A stretch of 64,000 nt of DNA from Pohlia nutans (GCA_022496805.1 CM040089.1:46360372-46424371), one strand, 5' to 3'. Shown: positions 13,490 to 25,364, counted from the stretch's first letter. Translations and numbers: made by a program. The notes: generated by a model not told the origin, from the letters alone.

Positions 13490-14130
13490 AGTTGCAAAAC
13501 TTACAAAAACATACAATGAAAAGAATGATTTTTGGTTGCATCAAACATAAAATGAAAAAAAAAAAATTGGAAAAAATGTTTCTCCAACATAAAATAAGAA
13601 AAAACTACAAAGACAAGTTTTTAACATTGCTAAAAATATGCAAATTGAAAAAAAAACTCTCAAACATCATGATTTCATCAAAAAAAATTCAAATTTTTTT
13701 GAAGATTTTTTTTAGGTATAGAAACAAGCCTTGTATAATGTAGTGCAAAAGAAATTTGGAAAAAAAAGATTATTTTACATTGCTAAAAACATTTAAAGTC
13801 CCTTGGAAAAAAGAAAACAGCTCACAGCCTTTAAGATTTTGGCAAAACATAAATAAATTCATAATATTCTGAAAACAACCCAAGATATAGAAAAAAACCT
13901 GCATGATGTAGTGCAAATTCTTTTTTGGAAAAAAAGCTTTTTTACATCGCTAAAAACATTCCAAATCCGCTTTAAAAAAAACAACTCACAGCCATCACGG
14001 TTTTGGCAAAATAAAAAAAATTCAAAATATTCTGAAAACAAACTTCTAGATATAGAGAAAGGCCTACGTGATGTAGTGCAAAAAAATTTGAAAAAAGAAT
14101 TATATATACATGGCAAAAAAATTCCCAATG
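13490..14130. repeat. A-rich 175-185-bp tandem repeat inside copy 1
   Basis: Units carry the conserved tracts GATGTAGTGCAAA, TTACATTGCTAAAAACATT, AACTCACAGCC, TTTTGGCAAAA and ATATTCTGAAAAC at a spacing of about 180 bp. The matching array in copy 2 (18870-19340) is the reverse complement. Small lysine-rich frames here come from the A-runs. Confidence 0.6.
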
Positions 14131-14182
14131 GTTACATTCCTTTATAATTATAAAAAACATTTAAATGCTTGCATCAAGACAT

Positions 14183-14345
14183 CTAGGTGGTTTGGTGGTT
14201 TAGAGTATGGTTTGTAGTTGGGAGGTCTCAAGTTTGAGTCCGGCCACCTGGGATAGAGCCCTGGAATCCGTGGTGGGCCCGGTCAGCCTGAGTAGATGGA
14301 TCGGGCAGCCCGAAATAATGTTCAGGCGGAGCAGAAAAATATATT
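14183..14345 (+). mobile_element. tRNA-derived SINE inside copy 1
   Basis: The head resembles a tRNA: TTTGGTGGTTTAGAG in the A-box position, a GGGAGGTC anticodon-arm-like segment, and AAGTTTGAGTCC as the B box. The body (TAGAGCCCTGGAATCC, then GTGGTGGGCCC) is shared with the SINE at 18650-18780. It ends in an AT-rich tail. Pol III-type internal promoters like this are standard for plant SINEs. Confidence 0.7.
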
Positions 14346-14711
14346 TTATGAAATTTTTAAATTTTTGATAAAATTATTTTGACCAAATCTAGATATAGAA
14401 AGAAAATAATTCTAGATATAGAAAAGATGATGTCGCACGAAAAACACATTGAATCAGTGTGGGTTTATAGACGATTAAGACACGACATTTGACAACTATA
14501 TAGAGTGAAGAATTCTCACGTTTTCAATAGATTTATCAATTGTGTTGAACAATATTACATCCGCTTGTACGAGCATAATGTCATATTAGTGTAGTTGTAA
14601 TGAATAAGTAACGCAAGGATGCGGAATCAATGCGAAAAATGTACGCACCCATGAAATATCGGAAATTGCACTGAAATCGTTCAAAATCAGTGGGGTCCAA
14701 AATTCCTGATG

Positions 14712-14929
14712 TACTATGTCAGTGCCACATGTACGAAATTTATTATTCTATATGAGAAAGGTGGTGGAGTTTGATCAAGGTGAATGGGTTGCGAGGATGA
14801 AAGTTGTCCTTTAAGACATTGTTTTGTAAAAAATGAATTACTTGTGTATTATTTAATGCAGGTGTGACCAAATTTGCGTAATTGAAACCTCCAAAATTCT
14901 CACTTAAATAGTTTGTCAATTCCTAATCC
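14712..14929. other. Spacer between two CATCAGG-element pieces
   Basis: About 220 bp after the CCTGATG end of copy 1. No gene or repeat is recognised. Confidence 0.3.
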
Positions 14930-15945
14930 TAAAACCCAATTTGAATCATGCCAACCCAACTTAAACTCCACCTAGAGGAACTTTCAAAAAAACAACACCA
15001 CTACATTGTCTCGTGTTACAAATTTTACTATTTTGAAAAAGTAATGTTGCTCTTTTTTGTACATCTTTTTTTTTTGGCTCCTATGATGAAAAGTACAATT
15101 ATAACCGTTAATACCAAATTTTGAATTCTAAAATTATAAAATGTAATTTCATTGAAATTTTAATGTTAATTGCTTCTAAATTCTATAAATGAAGATCTAA
15201 AAATATTTTAGGAAATTAGACCGTTACGATGTTTTTAAGAGGATTCTAGGAATATTCCAAAATAATATAAGCTATTTTGAAAATATTCCAAAAGATTCCA
15301 AAAGAAAATATTAAAATATTTTTGGTATTTTCCCTATTTATTACATCTCATCAATGAATCAATAGTTTTAGAACATTACAAACTTTTTTTGTCGAGAAAT
15401 ATGACATCCTACTGTAGTACGAAAAACACCCTTGAACGCGTGTGACGTGGAGAAATATAAGTCACTCATTCTCAAATTAAAAACTTGAAATAATTCTCAG
15501 CTGATTTTGTTTTGATTGATGCCACCGAATGGCAATGGATTTCATATGAATCCACATGGATGTTGTACTATAACTACACGGATGTCGTACGACAATAATT
15601 TGCATTATGATAGATGCTGAAATCGCATGGATATAATAAAAGGCGTTGATATGATACGTATACGATACTAGATCTGCATTAAAGGCAATCGCATGTTATC
15701 CGTGTCTTATTAGCCATGTAATGTAGATACACGATTAACGCACGGATTCCGTCAAGCACGACTTTTGTGCGAAAACAACACTTTTTTCATAATCATTGTA
15801 AAGACGCTGCATCGACATCCTAGTATTGCACGTCTCTTCCGTGTCTTAATGACACTTCTAAATCCATGTTTGACGTGCGGAATCAATGTTTAACGATAAA
15901 CGCATTGAAATCATTAAAAATCCGTGGGGTCCAAAATACCTGATG
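14930..15945 (-). mobile_element. Truncated inverted copy of the CATCAGG element
   Basis: This is the near-exact reverse complement of 12026-13060. It ends in CCTGATG at 15945 and breaks off internally near 14930, opposite the CCAACCCAA tract at 13015. By eye, identity over 1 kb is much higher than between copies 1 and 2, so it looks like a recent inverted duplication rather than an independent old insertion. Confidence 0.7.
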
Positions 15946-15952
15946 TATGTAT

Positions 15953-16941
15953 AGTGGGGTGACACCGAAATTGGCACCTTGTGCAATTCCAGGGATAGTG
16001 CCCACACTGCTGCCAACTTTGACACCCTCCCGAGGGCTCGAAAATTGTGACTTTAATATGAAAGTTTAGAAACACAATCATTATTATGTTGAAAACATGG
16101 GTACCAAATTTCAAGGCCAGAAGATTGATACAAAAAAAGATATTCAAGATTTACTAACAAGGGGTAGCTGTAAGAAATGTTTCACAACTGCCAACTTTGA
16201 CTCCCTCCCAAGGATTGAAGAATTCTTTTTTTCCCATGGAATTTTTGGAGTAGGAATATCTTTATGTTGTTTACACATATGAAAAAATTCAAGTCCAAAA
16301 GACCCACAAAAATAATGATATTCCAAATCTACCAACAGGTGTAGTTGTGAGAAACAAAGAGGAAAGCCGTCTCACAACATTGACAGCCTCCCTAGAGTTG
16401 AGTATTTGTTATTTCAACATGAAAGTTTTTGCACGTGTTATCAACTAAAAAGTGATTTTGTGTTTAAAATTCCATTTTAAAATAACAAATTCCCAACCCT
16501 AGAGAGGCAGTCAAAGTTGTGAGACAATTTTCCTCTTTGTTTCTCACAACTACATCTGTTGGTAGATTTGGAATATCATTTTTTTTGTAGGTCATTTGGA
16601 CTTGAATGTTTTCATATGTGTAAACAACATAAAGATATTCTTACTCCAAAAATTCCATGGGAAAAAAAGAATTCTTCAATCCTTGGGAGGGAGTCAAAGT
16701 TGGCAGTTGTGAAACATTTCTTACAGCTACCCCTTGTTAGTAAATCTTGAATATCTTTTTTTGTATCAATCTTCTGGCCTTGAAATTTGGTACCCATGTT
16801 TTCAACATAATAATGATTCTGTTTCTAAACTTTCATGTTAAAATCACAATTTTCGAGCCCTCGGGAGGGTGTCAAAGTTGGCAGCAGTGTGGGCACTATC
16901 CCTGGAATTGCACAAGGTGCCAATTTCGGTGTCACCCCACT
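15953..16941. mobile_element. Foldback element with modular arms
   Basis: A near-perfect palindrome of 989 bp. Arms 15953-16412 and 16482-16941 flank a roughly 70-bp loop. The ends are AGTGGGGTGACACCG and its inverse. Each arm contains three diverged units spaced about 180 bp apart, each carrying CAACTTTGAC(A/T)CCCTCCC then AGGG or AGGA and a TTGAA-type tract (16012, 16191 and 16374 in the left arm). Long inverted repeats built of internal tandem modules are the hallmark of foldback transposons. The paired frames on the two strands are mirror images of each other and not genes. Confidence 0.8.
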
Positions 16942-16944
16942 GTA

Positions 16945-17656
16945 CATTCTAATACTATGTTTATTTCTTTGTTGATAAATCAGAAAACTAAAAGGATAGG
17001 ATACAAGACTAAATTAGAGAATAAACAAATGTTCCAAGAAAAGGAAGAAAAAATTTTAGAAGAGAAGAGAGAAATTTATAGTTAAATTATTTATTTGGTA
17101 AAAATTGAAATTTAAAAAAGAACCTAGCAGACACAAATTATTTTACTGAAAAAGAATACCAACAAAATATATAGGGGAAAAAAAAGAAAAAAGAAAACAC
17201 TCCAGTAAAGGACACAAGACAAAAAAAACACTAAACAAGAATCAAAACTAAAAAAAACACTAAAAAAAACTAAAACTTAAAAAATCCAAGAAAAGAAAAC
17301 ACAAAAATAATTATTCAAAAATAATAATAGTAATAATATTAATAATAATAATAATTACCAAATTATTAAAGTTTAAATAATTATAAATAAATAATTAAAT
17401 AAATAAAAACTAAAAAACAACTGCTAGCAAGGCTAAACGGGGCCCAGCCTTGCCTCGACCTTACCCGGCCTGGATTGGCCAAGGGCCAAGCTTTAGCTAC
17501 CCAAAGGCCACAGCCTTGGGTGGCCAAGAGCTACGGCTTTGGGTGGCCCTTGCTAAGCTCGCGGAACTCCAAGGTGTTGGTAGGCGAGTCCTTTGAGAGA
17601 GCGCGCCTAACTATGAAACGGGTTTTTTGAAAGCCCATTTTAGATCATCGTTGTAT
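16945..17656. other. A-rich low-complexity DNA and a short GC-richer patch
   Basis: 17090-17410 is purine/A-rich with AAT and AAAAC runs. 17430-17600 has repeated GGCCAAG and GGCTTTGGGTGGCC motifs. No gene is recognised. Confidence 0.4.
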
Positions 17657-17660
17657 TTAA

Positions 17661-18225
17661 CCCCTAAAAGACCAAAGTTGATTGTCCAAGTTCGGTCAAC
17701 TCAATATGGAATGAATATGGATCCTCAATTATTGAGATTTTTGTGGTGATTCTACTCTTTGTATCGAAGATGGGATGGTAATTTGCATACGTAGATGATG
17801 TATAGATCAGAAGATACAATCATGCAAAGGTGAAAAACCTAATTGCGGGCAACTCCTGAATTTTTTTATACAAAGAGCTATGCATCTGAAGTTTTGTACA
17901 CAATGAGCTAACGCTCCCATATCTACAACTGCCAAATTCATTTTACCGAATTTGAGACTAAACTTTGCATTTTGGGCAATTTCAGAAAGTTTCAAACTTG
18001 GGCAACAAGTTAAAAAAATGTGCAACCAACTTTGAATCTTATAATCTTACTATTGAAGAACCCTGAACGGTTTAAAATATTTAGGTTGTAATAAATTCAA
18101 GTTGGTTGAAATATCCTACGGTTGGATCGGTCAAAAAGGTTTTAGATCAAAAACTATTTGTCTTTTTATGAGAAGGGATACTTTGGAGTGGTTGAAGAGA
18201 AACATAGTTGTCCACCTTTAGGAGG
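17661..18225. mobile_element. TTAA MITE, family C
   Basis: Bounded by TTAA at 17657-17660 and 18226-18229. The ends are CCCCTAAAAGACCAA and ACCTTTAGGAGG. The interior is the reverse complement of the element at 39830-40396, including the CATGCAAAGGTGAAAAACC and CCTTGAACGGTTTAAA-type tracts, so both boundaries are supported by an independent copy. Confidence 0.75.
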
Positions 18226-18649
18226 TTAAAGCGCACATCAGGAATTTCATACCCCACTGATTCTGCACTGATTCAGTGCAATTTCCGATATTTCAAGGGT
18301 TCGTACGATTTTCGCATTGATTCCGCATCGTTGCGTCATTCATCGCAACTACACTGATATGACACGATGTTCGTACAAGCGGATATAGTACTGATTCGAC
18401 ACGATTGATACATCCATTGAAAACGTATGAATTCAGCACTCTTTATACTCGTCAAATGTCGTGTTTTAATCGTCTTTAAAACTACACTGATTCAGTGCGT
18501 TTTTCGTGCGACATCATCTTTTCCATATCTAGATTTTATTTTCTTTCTATATCTAAATTTGATCAAATTAATATTATTAAAAAATATAAAATAAAATAAA
18601 ATAATATAATAATATAAAATAATTATTTTCCTTGCTACCCACTTCAACT

Positions 18650-18782
18650 ACACGGAAATTGCCCGAACACATGGTGGGGCCCACCATAGCTTCCCAAGCT
18701 CTATCACCAACGGTGGGATTTGAACTCACGACCTCCTGGTTGCCGATGAAGCTCCAAACCACCAAACCACCTCAAACTCTTC
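18650..18782 (-). mobile_element. tRNA-derived SINE inside copy 2
   Basis: On the minus strand: GGTTTGGTGGTTTGGAGC (A-box region), ACCAGGAGGTCGTGAG, then GAGTTCAAATCCCACC (B box), followed by the body TAGAGCTTGGGAAGC and GGTGGGCCC. Its position in the host element matches that of the SINE at 14183, so the SINE probably landed before the two host copies separated. Confidence 0.7.
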
Positions 18783-18869
18783 ATGCATAGAAAGGAACTC
18801 TTTTGGTAATTATAAACGAATGAAACCATTGGCTATTTTTTGCCATGTGTATATAATTCTTTTTTCAAA

Positions 18870-19340
18870 ATTTTTTTTTGCACTACAACATGCAGGGCTT
18901 TTCCTACATCTACAAATTTTTTTAGAATATTTTGAGTTTGTTTTTTTTTTTTGCCAAAATTGTGATGGCAGATCATGGCTGTGAGCTGTTTTTTTTTTTC
19001 AGCGGACTTTGAATGTTTTTAACTATGTGAAAAAAACTTTTTTTCCAATTTTTTTTGCACTAGATTATGCAGGACTTTTTCTATATCTAGGGTTTTTTTC
19101 ATAATTTTTTGAATTTTTGAATTTTCTGCCAAATTCGTGATGGCAGATCATGGCTGTGAGCTGTTTTTTTTTTTTTCAGCGGACTTTGAATGTTTTTAAC
19201 TATGTGAAAAAAACTTTTTTTCCAAAATTCTTTTTCGCACTAGATTATGCAGGACGTTTTCTATATCTAGGATTTTTTTCATAATATTTTGAATTTTTTT
19301 ATTTTTTGCCAAAATTGTGGTGGTTGTGAGCTATTTTTTT
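18870..19340. repeat. T-rich 175-bp tandem repeat inside copy 2
   Basis: Two and a half units carry GATGGCAGATCATGGCTG, TGAGCTG then T-run, CAGCGGACTTTGAATG and TTTTTAACTATGTGAAAA. It is the counterpart of 13490-14130. Confidence 0.6.
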
Positions 19341-20291
19341 TTTGCTCCTATGATGAAAAGTACAATGATAACCAATAATACCAAATTTGAATTCTAAAAA
19401 TATAAAATGTTATTTCTTTGAAATTTTAATGTGTATTGCTTCTAAACTCTATAAATGTAGATCTAAAAATGTTTTGGGAAATTAAACCGTAAGTATAATT
19501 TAAAGAAGATTCTTGGAATATTTCAACATATTCCAAAATAATATAAAATATTTTGAAATATTCCAAAAGATTCCAAAATATATATTAAAATATTGTACAC
19601 GGATGTCGTACGAAAATAATTTGCATTATAATAGATACTGAAATCGCGCGAATATAGTAAATGGCATTAATATGATACGTATACGATACTGAATCCGCAT
19701 TAACTAAAACCGCATGTTATCCGTGTCTTATTAGCCATGTAATGTAGATACACTATTAACGCACGGATTCCGTCAAGCACGACTTCCGTGCGGAAACAAC
19801 ACTTTTTTGATAATCATTGAAAAGACACTGCATCGACACTCTAGTAATGCATGTCACTTCCGTACCATAACGACACTTCTAAATGCACGTATGACGTGCG
19901 GAATCAGTGTTTAACGATAAACGCACTGAATCAGTGCAGAATCAGTGGGGTCGGAAATTCCTGATGCACCCATCTCATATTCCACTCATTTGACATTTTA
20001 CCTCTAAAAGGTAATGCTCTCACTACTTTCTTTTTTGCAAATGACACTAGTTAGGGTTGTAAATCTCAATATATAGGCATTCAAGGATGTATAGGTGATA
20101 TTTTTTTCACCAAAAAAAATTAAAATGGATATTTACGATGATTCTAACCTTGCTTTTTATAATTCTTTATAGACATACTTGATTGGAGCAAATATCGTGA
20201 CAAATAACAAGTCGAGGTAAGCATTATTTTCTAAAATCCGTTTATTTTCGTAAACGTGTCATTCATATGTTGTTTTCACCTCGAATCATTA

Positions 20292-20411
20292 CACTAGTGG
20301 AAAAGGTGGTGCTCCCTAGGGAGATGCCCAGGCAAAATCACTATGCATGCGTGGAATTGGGCACTACTTGCCTAGGCATCTCCCTCGGCGGTGCCACCTT
20401 TTCTACTAGTG
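20292..20411. mobile_element. 120-bp CACTA-type MITE
   Basis: Starts CACTAGTGGAAAAGGTGG and ends CCACCTTTTCTACTAGTG. Inside, CCTAGGGAGATGCCCAGGCA pairs with TGCCTAGGCATCTCCCTCGG, so the element folds along nearly its whole length. Flanking triplets are TTA and TTT, so the target duplication is imperfect. Confidence 0.7.
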
Positions 20412-20554
20412 TTTGATCTTACACGTAGTTAATTACAATCACATTTTGAACATCTAATTTGGATTGAACAAATATGTATCAACTGTTAAATTTAGCATAT
20501 TTAGATCTAGGAACTCACATTTCTCAAAAATTTCTCTAATTCAAAAGACAAATT

Positions 20555-21835
20555 CTACATTAGGGCCCTTAGAGGTTAGGGACAACCAAATTTCATGTTG
20601 GGTGTCCATAATTTCATTTTAAAGGTGCTAAATATTGCATAATATACCATTTATGATGAAATTTGATGTAAATTTCCGCAATTTTTAAGAAAAACAATAC
20701 GTTAGGGCTCCCAGAGGTTAGGGGCATCCAAATTTCATGTTGGATTTCGAGATTTATAGTCGAAAGCTGCTAAATTTAGCGGGTTTAGTCATACATGCTC
20801 AAATTTGATGTAGATTTCCGCGTTTCAAAAGACAAACACTATGTTAGGGCCCTAGAGGTTAGGGGCACCCAAATTTGATATTGAGTTCTAAGATTCATAG
20901 TCAATAGCTGCTATATTTAGCATATTTTGTCATACATGTTCAAATTTGATGTAGATTTCTACAATTCAAAAGACAAACACGGTGTTAGAACCCCAAGAGG
21001 TTAGGGGCACCCAACTTTGATGTTGGGTTTCAAGATTCATAGACAAAAGCTGCTAAATTTAGTAGATTTTGCCATACATGTTTAAATTTGATGTATATTT
21101 CCGCATTTTGAAAGACAAATATCATGTTAGGGCCTTTAGAGGTTAGGGCCACCCAAATTTGATGTTGGGTTCAGAGATTCATAGTCAATAGCTGCTACAT
21201 TTAGCATGTTTTGTCATACATGTTCAAATTCAATGTAGATTTCCGCAATTCGAATTACAAACACCATGTTAGGGTCCCTAGAGATTAGGGGCACCCAAAT
21301 TTGATGTTGGGTTCCGAGATTTGTAAACAAAAACTACTAAATTTAGTAGATTTTGCCATACATATTCAAATTTGACGTAGATTTTCCCATTTCGAAAGAA
21401 AAACACCATGTTAGGGCCCTTGGAGGTTATGGGCATCCAAATTTGATGTTGGGTTCTAAGATTCATAGTCAATAGCAACTATATTTAACATGTTTTGTCA
21501 TACATGCTCAAATTCGATGTAGATTTCCGCAATTTGAATGACAAACACCACGTTAGGACCCCTAGAGGTTAGAGGCATCCAAATTTGATGTTGGGTTCCG
21601 AGATTTACAGACAAAGCTACTAAATTTAGTAGATTTTTCCATACATGTTTAAATTTGATGTAAACATTCGCATTTTGAAAGATAAACATCATATAAGGGC
21701 CCTTGAAGGTTAGGAGCACTCAAATTTGATGTTGGGTTCCAAAATTTATAATTAAAAGCAACTAAATTTAGCATGTTTTGCAATACACACACGAATTTGC
21801 CGCGGATTTTTGTGATTTGAAATCAATACAGAACA
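20555..21835. repeat. Nine-copy 142-bp satellite-like array
   Basis: Units begin at about 20557, 20701, 20842, 20983, 21125, 21268, 21410, 21552 and 21693. Each starts GTTAGGGCCC then AGAGGTTAGGGGCACCC, followed by AAATTTGATGTTGGGTTC, ATTCATAGTCAA and a CATACATGTTCAAATT tract. The period is 141-142 bp. Small minus-strand frames recur with a similar peptide in each unit but shift frame between units and are not genes. Confidence 0.85.
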
Positions 21836-22612
21836 TTACAGTCTTTAGGAATTACTAGCCTTGAAATTTTGTCTCGGTTTTTTTAATTATAAAAGCGAAT
21901 TGGTAAATGTAGTCGTCTAATTTAAAAAGTCTAAATTTGACTTATATTTTTTCAATTGACATTGGCAGATCATTGTATGACGCTTGGAGTTGATGGATTA
22001 TACCATGAGCTCGAGGGAATGAAGTACTGTTGTTTGGGAGAAAAAGATAACTACACATATGAGCAGATCGTGGTGGAGGAGTAGTACAGATCAAAAAAAT
22101 ATTCAAGGGAGAACCCTTTGATGTAGTAGGATAGTGCAAATATTATTTACTTCATAGTGTGTGCCTTCATTTTTATTTGAAAAGAAGCGTTTTGTTTTGA
22201 TTTTCTATCAGATAGTAATAAAACAATATTGCACATTATATTTAATTTTCTTTTAATACATGGAAACTTTGATATGAATGAATGTGTTGTTGCTATTTAA
22301 AAATTGAGAATATATTTTATGAGGGGAGTGAAATTTCAAAAAAGTGCAAATTTTGCACCGTCATGGGCATTGGACAGTGCACTTGGCCAAGTGCAAAAAT
22401 TGCTAATTTGGTGTTTATATTGTAATTATTTTACAATTAAGATGAAACCAAATTTCACATTACATGAATGAATGAAGAACATTACATTGCATGTGTTGGT
22501 AAAAAATTAAATTAAATTAAAAAAAAATGAAAATGCACGTTGAACTTATCGTAATCAAAATTGTGATAAAAAAATTATAAGACTAAAGTCAAGCTTCTTG
22601 GTCCTTTAAGGG
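21836..22612. other. Unassigned AT-rich DNA with one MITE-like right end
   Basis: 22440-22530 resembles 27350-27440 (GAAGAACATT.. then GTGTTGGT). The stretch closes with GGTCCTTTAAGGG directly before TTAA at 22613, so another TTAA element probably ends here and shares its TTAA with the next one. Its left end is not found. Confidence 0.35.
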
Positions 22613-22616
22613 TTAA

Positions 22617-23415
22617 CCCTTTAGTGCCTAGGGTGGTTCTAAAGAAACCACAGGTTTTTGGGTGATGTTTCTTTAAAACTCTCTCTATTGAAATTAGGGC
22701 TACTATTAATAGTATCCAACTGTATGAATGTAAGTATAGCTTAATGAAACATGTGTCGGTTAAATCTTGGTAAGATCGGACCTTGGATTGGAAGATTATA
22801 GTATGTCTTTGAACCATATAATGCACACTCAAAAATGAGATTTTGGGAAGTGTGTGACTTCAAGGTTAAACAAAATTTGGGTTAAATTTTCAAAAATAAA
22901 AGTGAAGATGTTCAGCAATGGCTTGTGTCAACACCTCTTCATTGCAATCTTTCATGCCAATAATGGACTGATGTATAATTATTGTGAATTTTATAAGTGA
23001 GAGTGAATTATCCATGTACGGTTTAGGACAAAATTTATACGTTAAAATAAGAAAGGAGTTGGTACATTGATGAAGATCAGACTACAAACACTAATGGAAC
23101 ATGAATAAGAGAACACAATCCAAAAAATTATACAAGACTACAAACTTGCAAACACAAGAAATACCACATAGTACGTGTGTTGTATTTGTAAGTATTTGTT
23201 GTATTTTGAGGTATTTGCAGTATTTTGGTGTTTTGTGCATAGGTATTTGGATAGCTAAAAAAGTCAAATTCCAAATTTTCTTTTTGCATCATTTGCAAAT
23301 TCAAAAGTTACACATCTAAACTTCTTATATCGGACTGAGATAGTTTACAGATTTTCTAGCATTTCATTTTCTGGTGGTCTAGTGACCACTTAGTGGTTAC
23401 CTGGGCACTAAAGGG
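22617..23415. mobile_element. TTAA MITE, family B (0.8 kb)
   Basis: TTAA at 22613-22616 and 23416-23419. The ends are CCCTTTAGTGCCTAGGGTGG and CCTGGGCACTAAAGGG, inverted repeats of about 16 bp. The reverse complement of the whole element is found at 56963-57770. Non-coding. Confidence 0.85.
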
Positions 23416-23480
23416 TTAAAGTACTTATGCTAGCACCGGGGCTAGCACATACATAAGGATACATGTGATTAGGGTTTTAA

Positions 23481-24447
23481 CCTCTAACTGCCTAAACATC
23501 CATTTTTTGTACAATGTACAAAATCACTATACAATTTCTCATCCGTGGTGATGCTTTGCAACGTGTTTTTTTTTACATTATTTTTTCAAATAATTACCTT
23601 TACATAAGTGAAATCAGATTGGAGAAATAATTTGGATTTGAATTTACCAAGTCCTTCCATTCTATGTGAGCTTTCATTTTGACCAAAATAATTTCAATGC
23701 TTTGAGCTATAAAATGCTCACTAAATCCATTCTTTGAAGTTGACATACCGTACACATGAAAGTTGTAGATGATGAATTTTCCATAACATCCATACAACTG
23801 GATTAAGCAATAAATGTTTAAATTTGATTTAAAATAAGAGATTATTGCTTTAAGTGTATAAAAAGTCCATAAATGTTCTTTATCTTATAATTTTTGGAAC
23901 AATTGGCCAAAAGTGCATGATGTACAACATTGAATCATCTTTTGCATAATGTGCAATAATTCAATCTATAAATTTATCTTTTGAGATGAAAAAAGACTTA
24001 CGTAGCGTCCATATGAAAAAATGATCAACCGAACCGCATAATGTTTAAGAGAATGCTATTGTTGAGGAGATTGAGGGAACTTGATTGGGGTATTTTCTAC
24101 ATATGCTGAAATCGGATTGTTTAAGAGTACTTCAAAAATTCCAATTTTTTTGCCATGTGTAGAGTTCATTACGATCCTCATGTATAGTATCTTTTGCTAA
24201 ATTTGGAAGTATAAGGAAGAAGATGTGTTGATATGAAGTGACGCTTAGATAGCCTCTTTGCAGCTCAAAAAGATCACCAAAATCCGCACAATGCATGAAT
24301 TTCTAATCATGATGTACTCACAGATACATATCTAAAAAAGAACTAGGTCTCTTTATTGCTCAACTTACATTTCATGGCCCAACAACTCGAATTTTGTCAC
24401 TTTCTAGTTTGAAAACCCCCATGTGGGCTTTATGGTCCTTTAGGGGG
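23481..24447. mobile_element. Probable TTAA MITE, family A end plus unrelated right end
   Basis: After TTAA (23477-23480) the sequence CCTCTAACTGCCTAAACATC and the following 60 bp match the reverse of the right end of the element at 28940-29507. The right side ends GGTCCTTTAGGGGG then TTAA (24448-24451), a different terminus. This may be two overlapping elements or a chimaera. Confidence 0.45.
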
Positions 24448-24451
24448 TTAA

Positions 24452-25360
24452 TGTAACAAAATAAAACAAACAAATCAAACTAACAACCTTCTTTAATGTA
24501 AAGATTATTTGAATATATTGTGAAAAATTAACAGTGAATTTTCAAAGTTCTTTTTGTTCACATGTACTATAATGTGTACTATAGTGCCAAAGTCTCTAGT
24601 CGAATAATTTCAAAGACTACTTGTATTTGATGTTGATTTGGAGCCAAGTTTTGGAATTGCAGATTGTGTCCTTGTGTAAACCCCTTGGATCCGATTTGAT
24701 TGCATTCATTTTCATATAAAAAATTACTTAGATTTGAAGTGTATCATAATAAAATTTAAAAGATATCACTACAATACAATATAGAAACAATATATTTCTA
24801 TTAAGTTATTGTGTAATTTTAATTAATTTCAATGATAATTTGTAGATCTTGCATTGTATGCATAATTTTTTTAATTTTAACCCCGAAGTGTCCAATATCC
24901 GGATGATGAATGGATACAAATGTTTAGCTTGCTCACATATACTAACATTTTTCATGCATCCAAATTTCTTGTGCTAGTTGGCTACAACTTCTATAGTATG
25001 GATCTTCAAATTAGACTAATGTCATTTTTAAAAACAACATCATAAGTTGATATGAAGTTGGCCTCCTAGTTCAAAAAATGAGCCTTTCAAGATGATTTTC
25101 TAAATTAGGTAAAATATCATCATAATTTTTTTTACCAAATTAAGTATTTTAGCTTTTTAACCAATTACAAAATTCAAGTAGAAAAAAGTAATTATTTGAT
25201 TTATTATTGAATTTCAATGAAAATTCTTTGAAAAATATTGGTCATGAATAGAGTAAATCCAACTAGACATATGTAATCTACACATCAATATCCACAACTT
25301 TAATTTGAATCACAACTCTATATTTGTGAGTTATCAATGCATTTATAAATACATCATAAA
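24452..25360. other. Unassigned AT-rich DNA
   Basis: No domain, RNA or clear repeat seen. Stop codons are frequent in all frames. Confidence 0.4.
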
Positions 25361-25364
25361 AATA

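Larger units (their letters stand above)
12026..14711 (+). mobile_element. CATCAGG-ended DNA element, copy 1
   Basis: The left end reads CATCAGGAATTTGGACCCCA. The right end is its inverse (TGGGGTCCAAAATTCCTGATG), giving roughly 40-bp terminal inverted repeats. The subterminal 400 bp at the left and 250 bp at the right differ from each other, but both reappear in reverse order in copy 2 (18236-19966), which confirms the boundaries. The ends are rich in short motifs such as GATTCCGCA, CACGGA and ACTGATTCAGTG. The interior is A-rich and carries a SINE (14183-14345) and an A-rich tandem repeat. There is no transposase, so it is non-autonomous. I cannot assign the superfamily. Confidence 0.65.
18236..19966 (-). 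mobile_element. CATCAGG-ended DNA element, copy 2
   Basis: In reverse orientation relative to copy 1. The left end CATCAGGAATTTCATACCCC matches the right end of copy 1. The right end (GGGGTCGGAAATTCCTGATG) and the 350 bp inside it match the left end of copy 1. It is shorter than copy 1 (1.73 against 2.69 kb) because interior sequence is missing. It carries the same SINE and the same tandem array. It starts 7 bp after the TTAA of the preceding MITE. Confidence 0.65.

Noticed and set aside
15914..17085. Paired frames beginning MNIFFCINLL and MGTKFQGQK on both strands as genes
   Set aside because: They are mirror images produced by the foldback palindrome.
9560..18782. Functional tRNA genes at the A/B-box sites
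   Set aside because: No complete cloverleaf or discriminator; bodies and tails are SINE-like.
21278..21719. Minus-strand frames with repeated TQHQIWMP-type peptides
   Set aside because: They come from the 142-bp satellite; the period is not a multiple of three and frames break between units.
20555..21835. CRISPR array
   Set aside because: Units are contiguous 142-bp repeats without unique spacers and the genome is eukaryotic.
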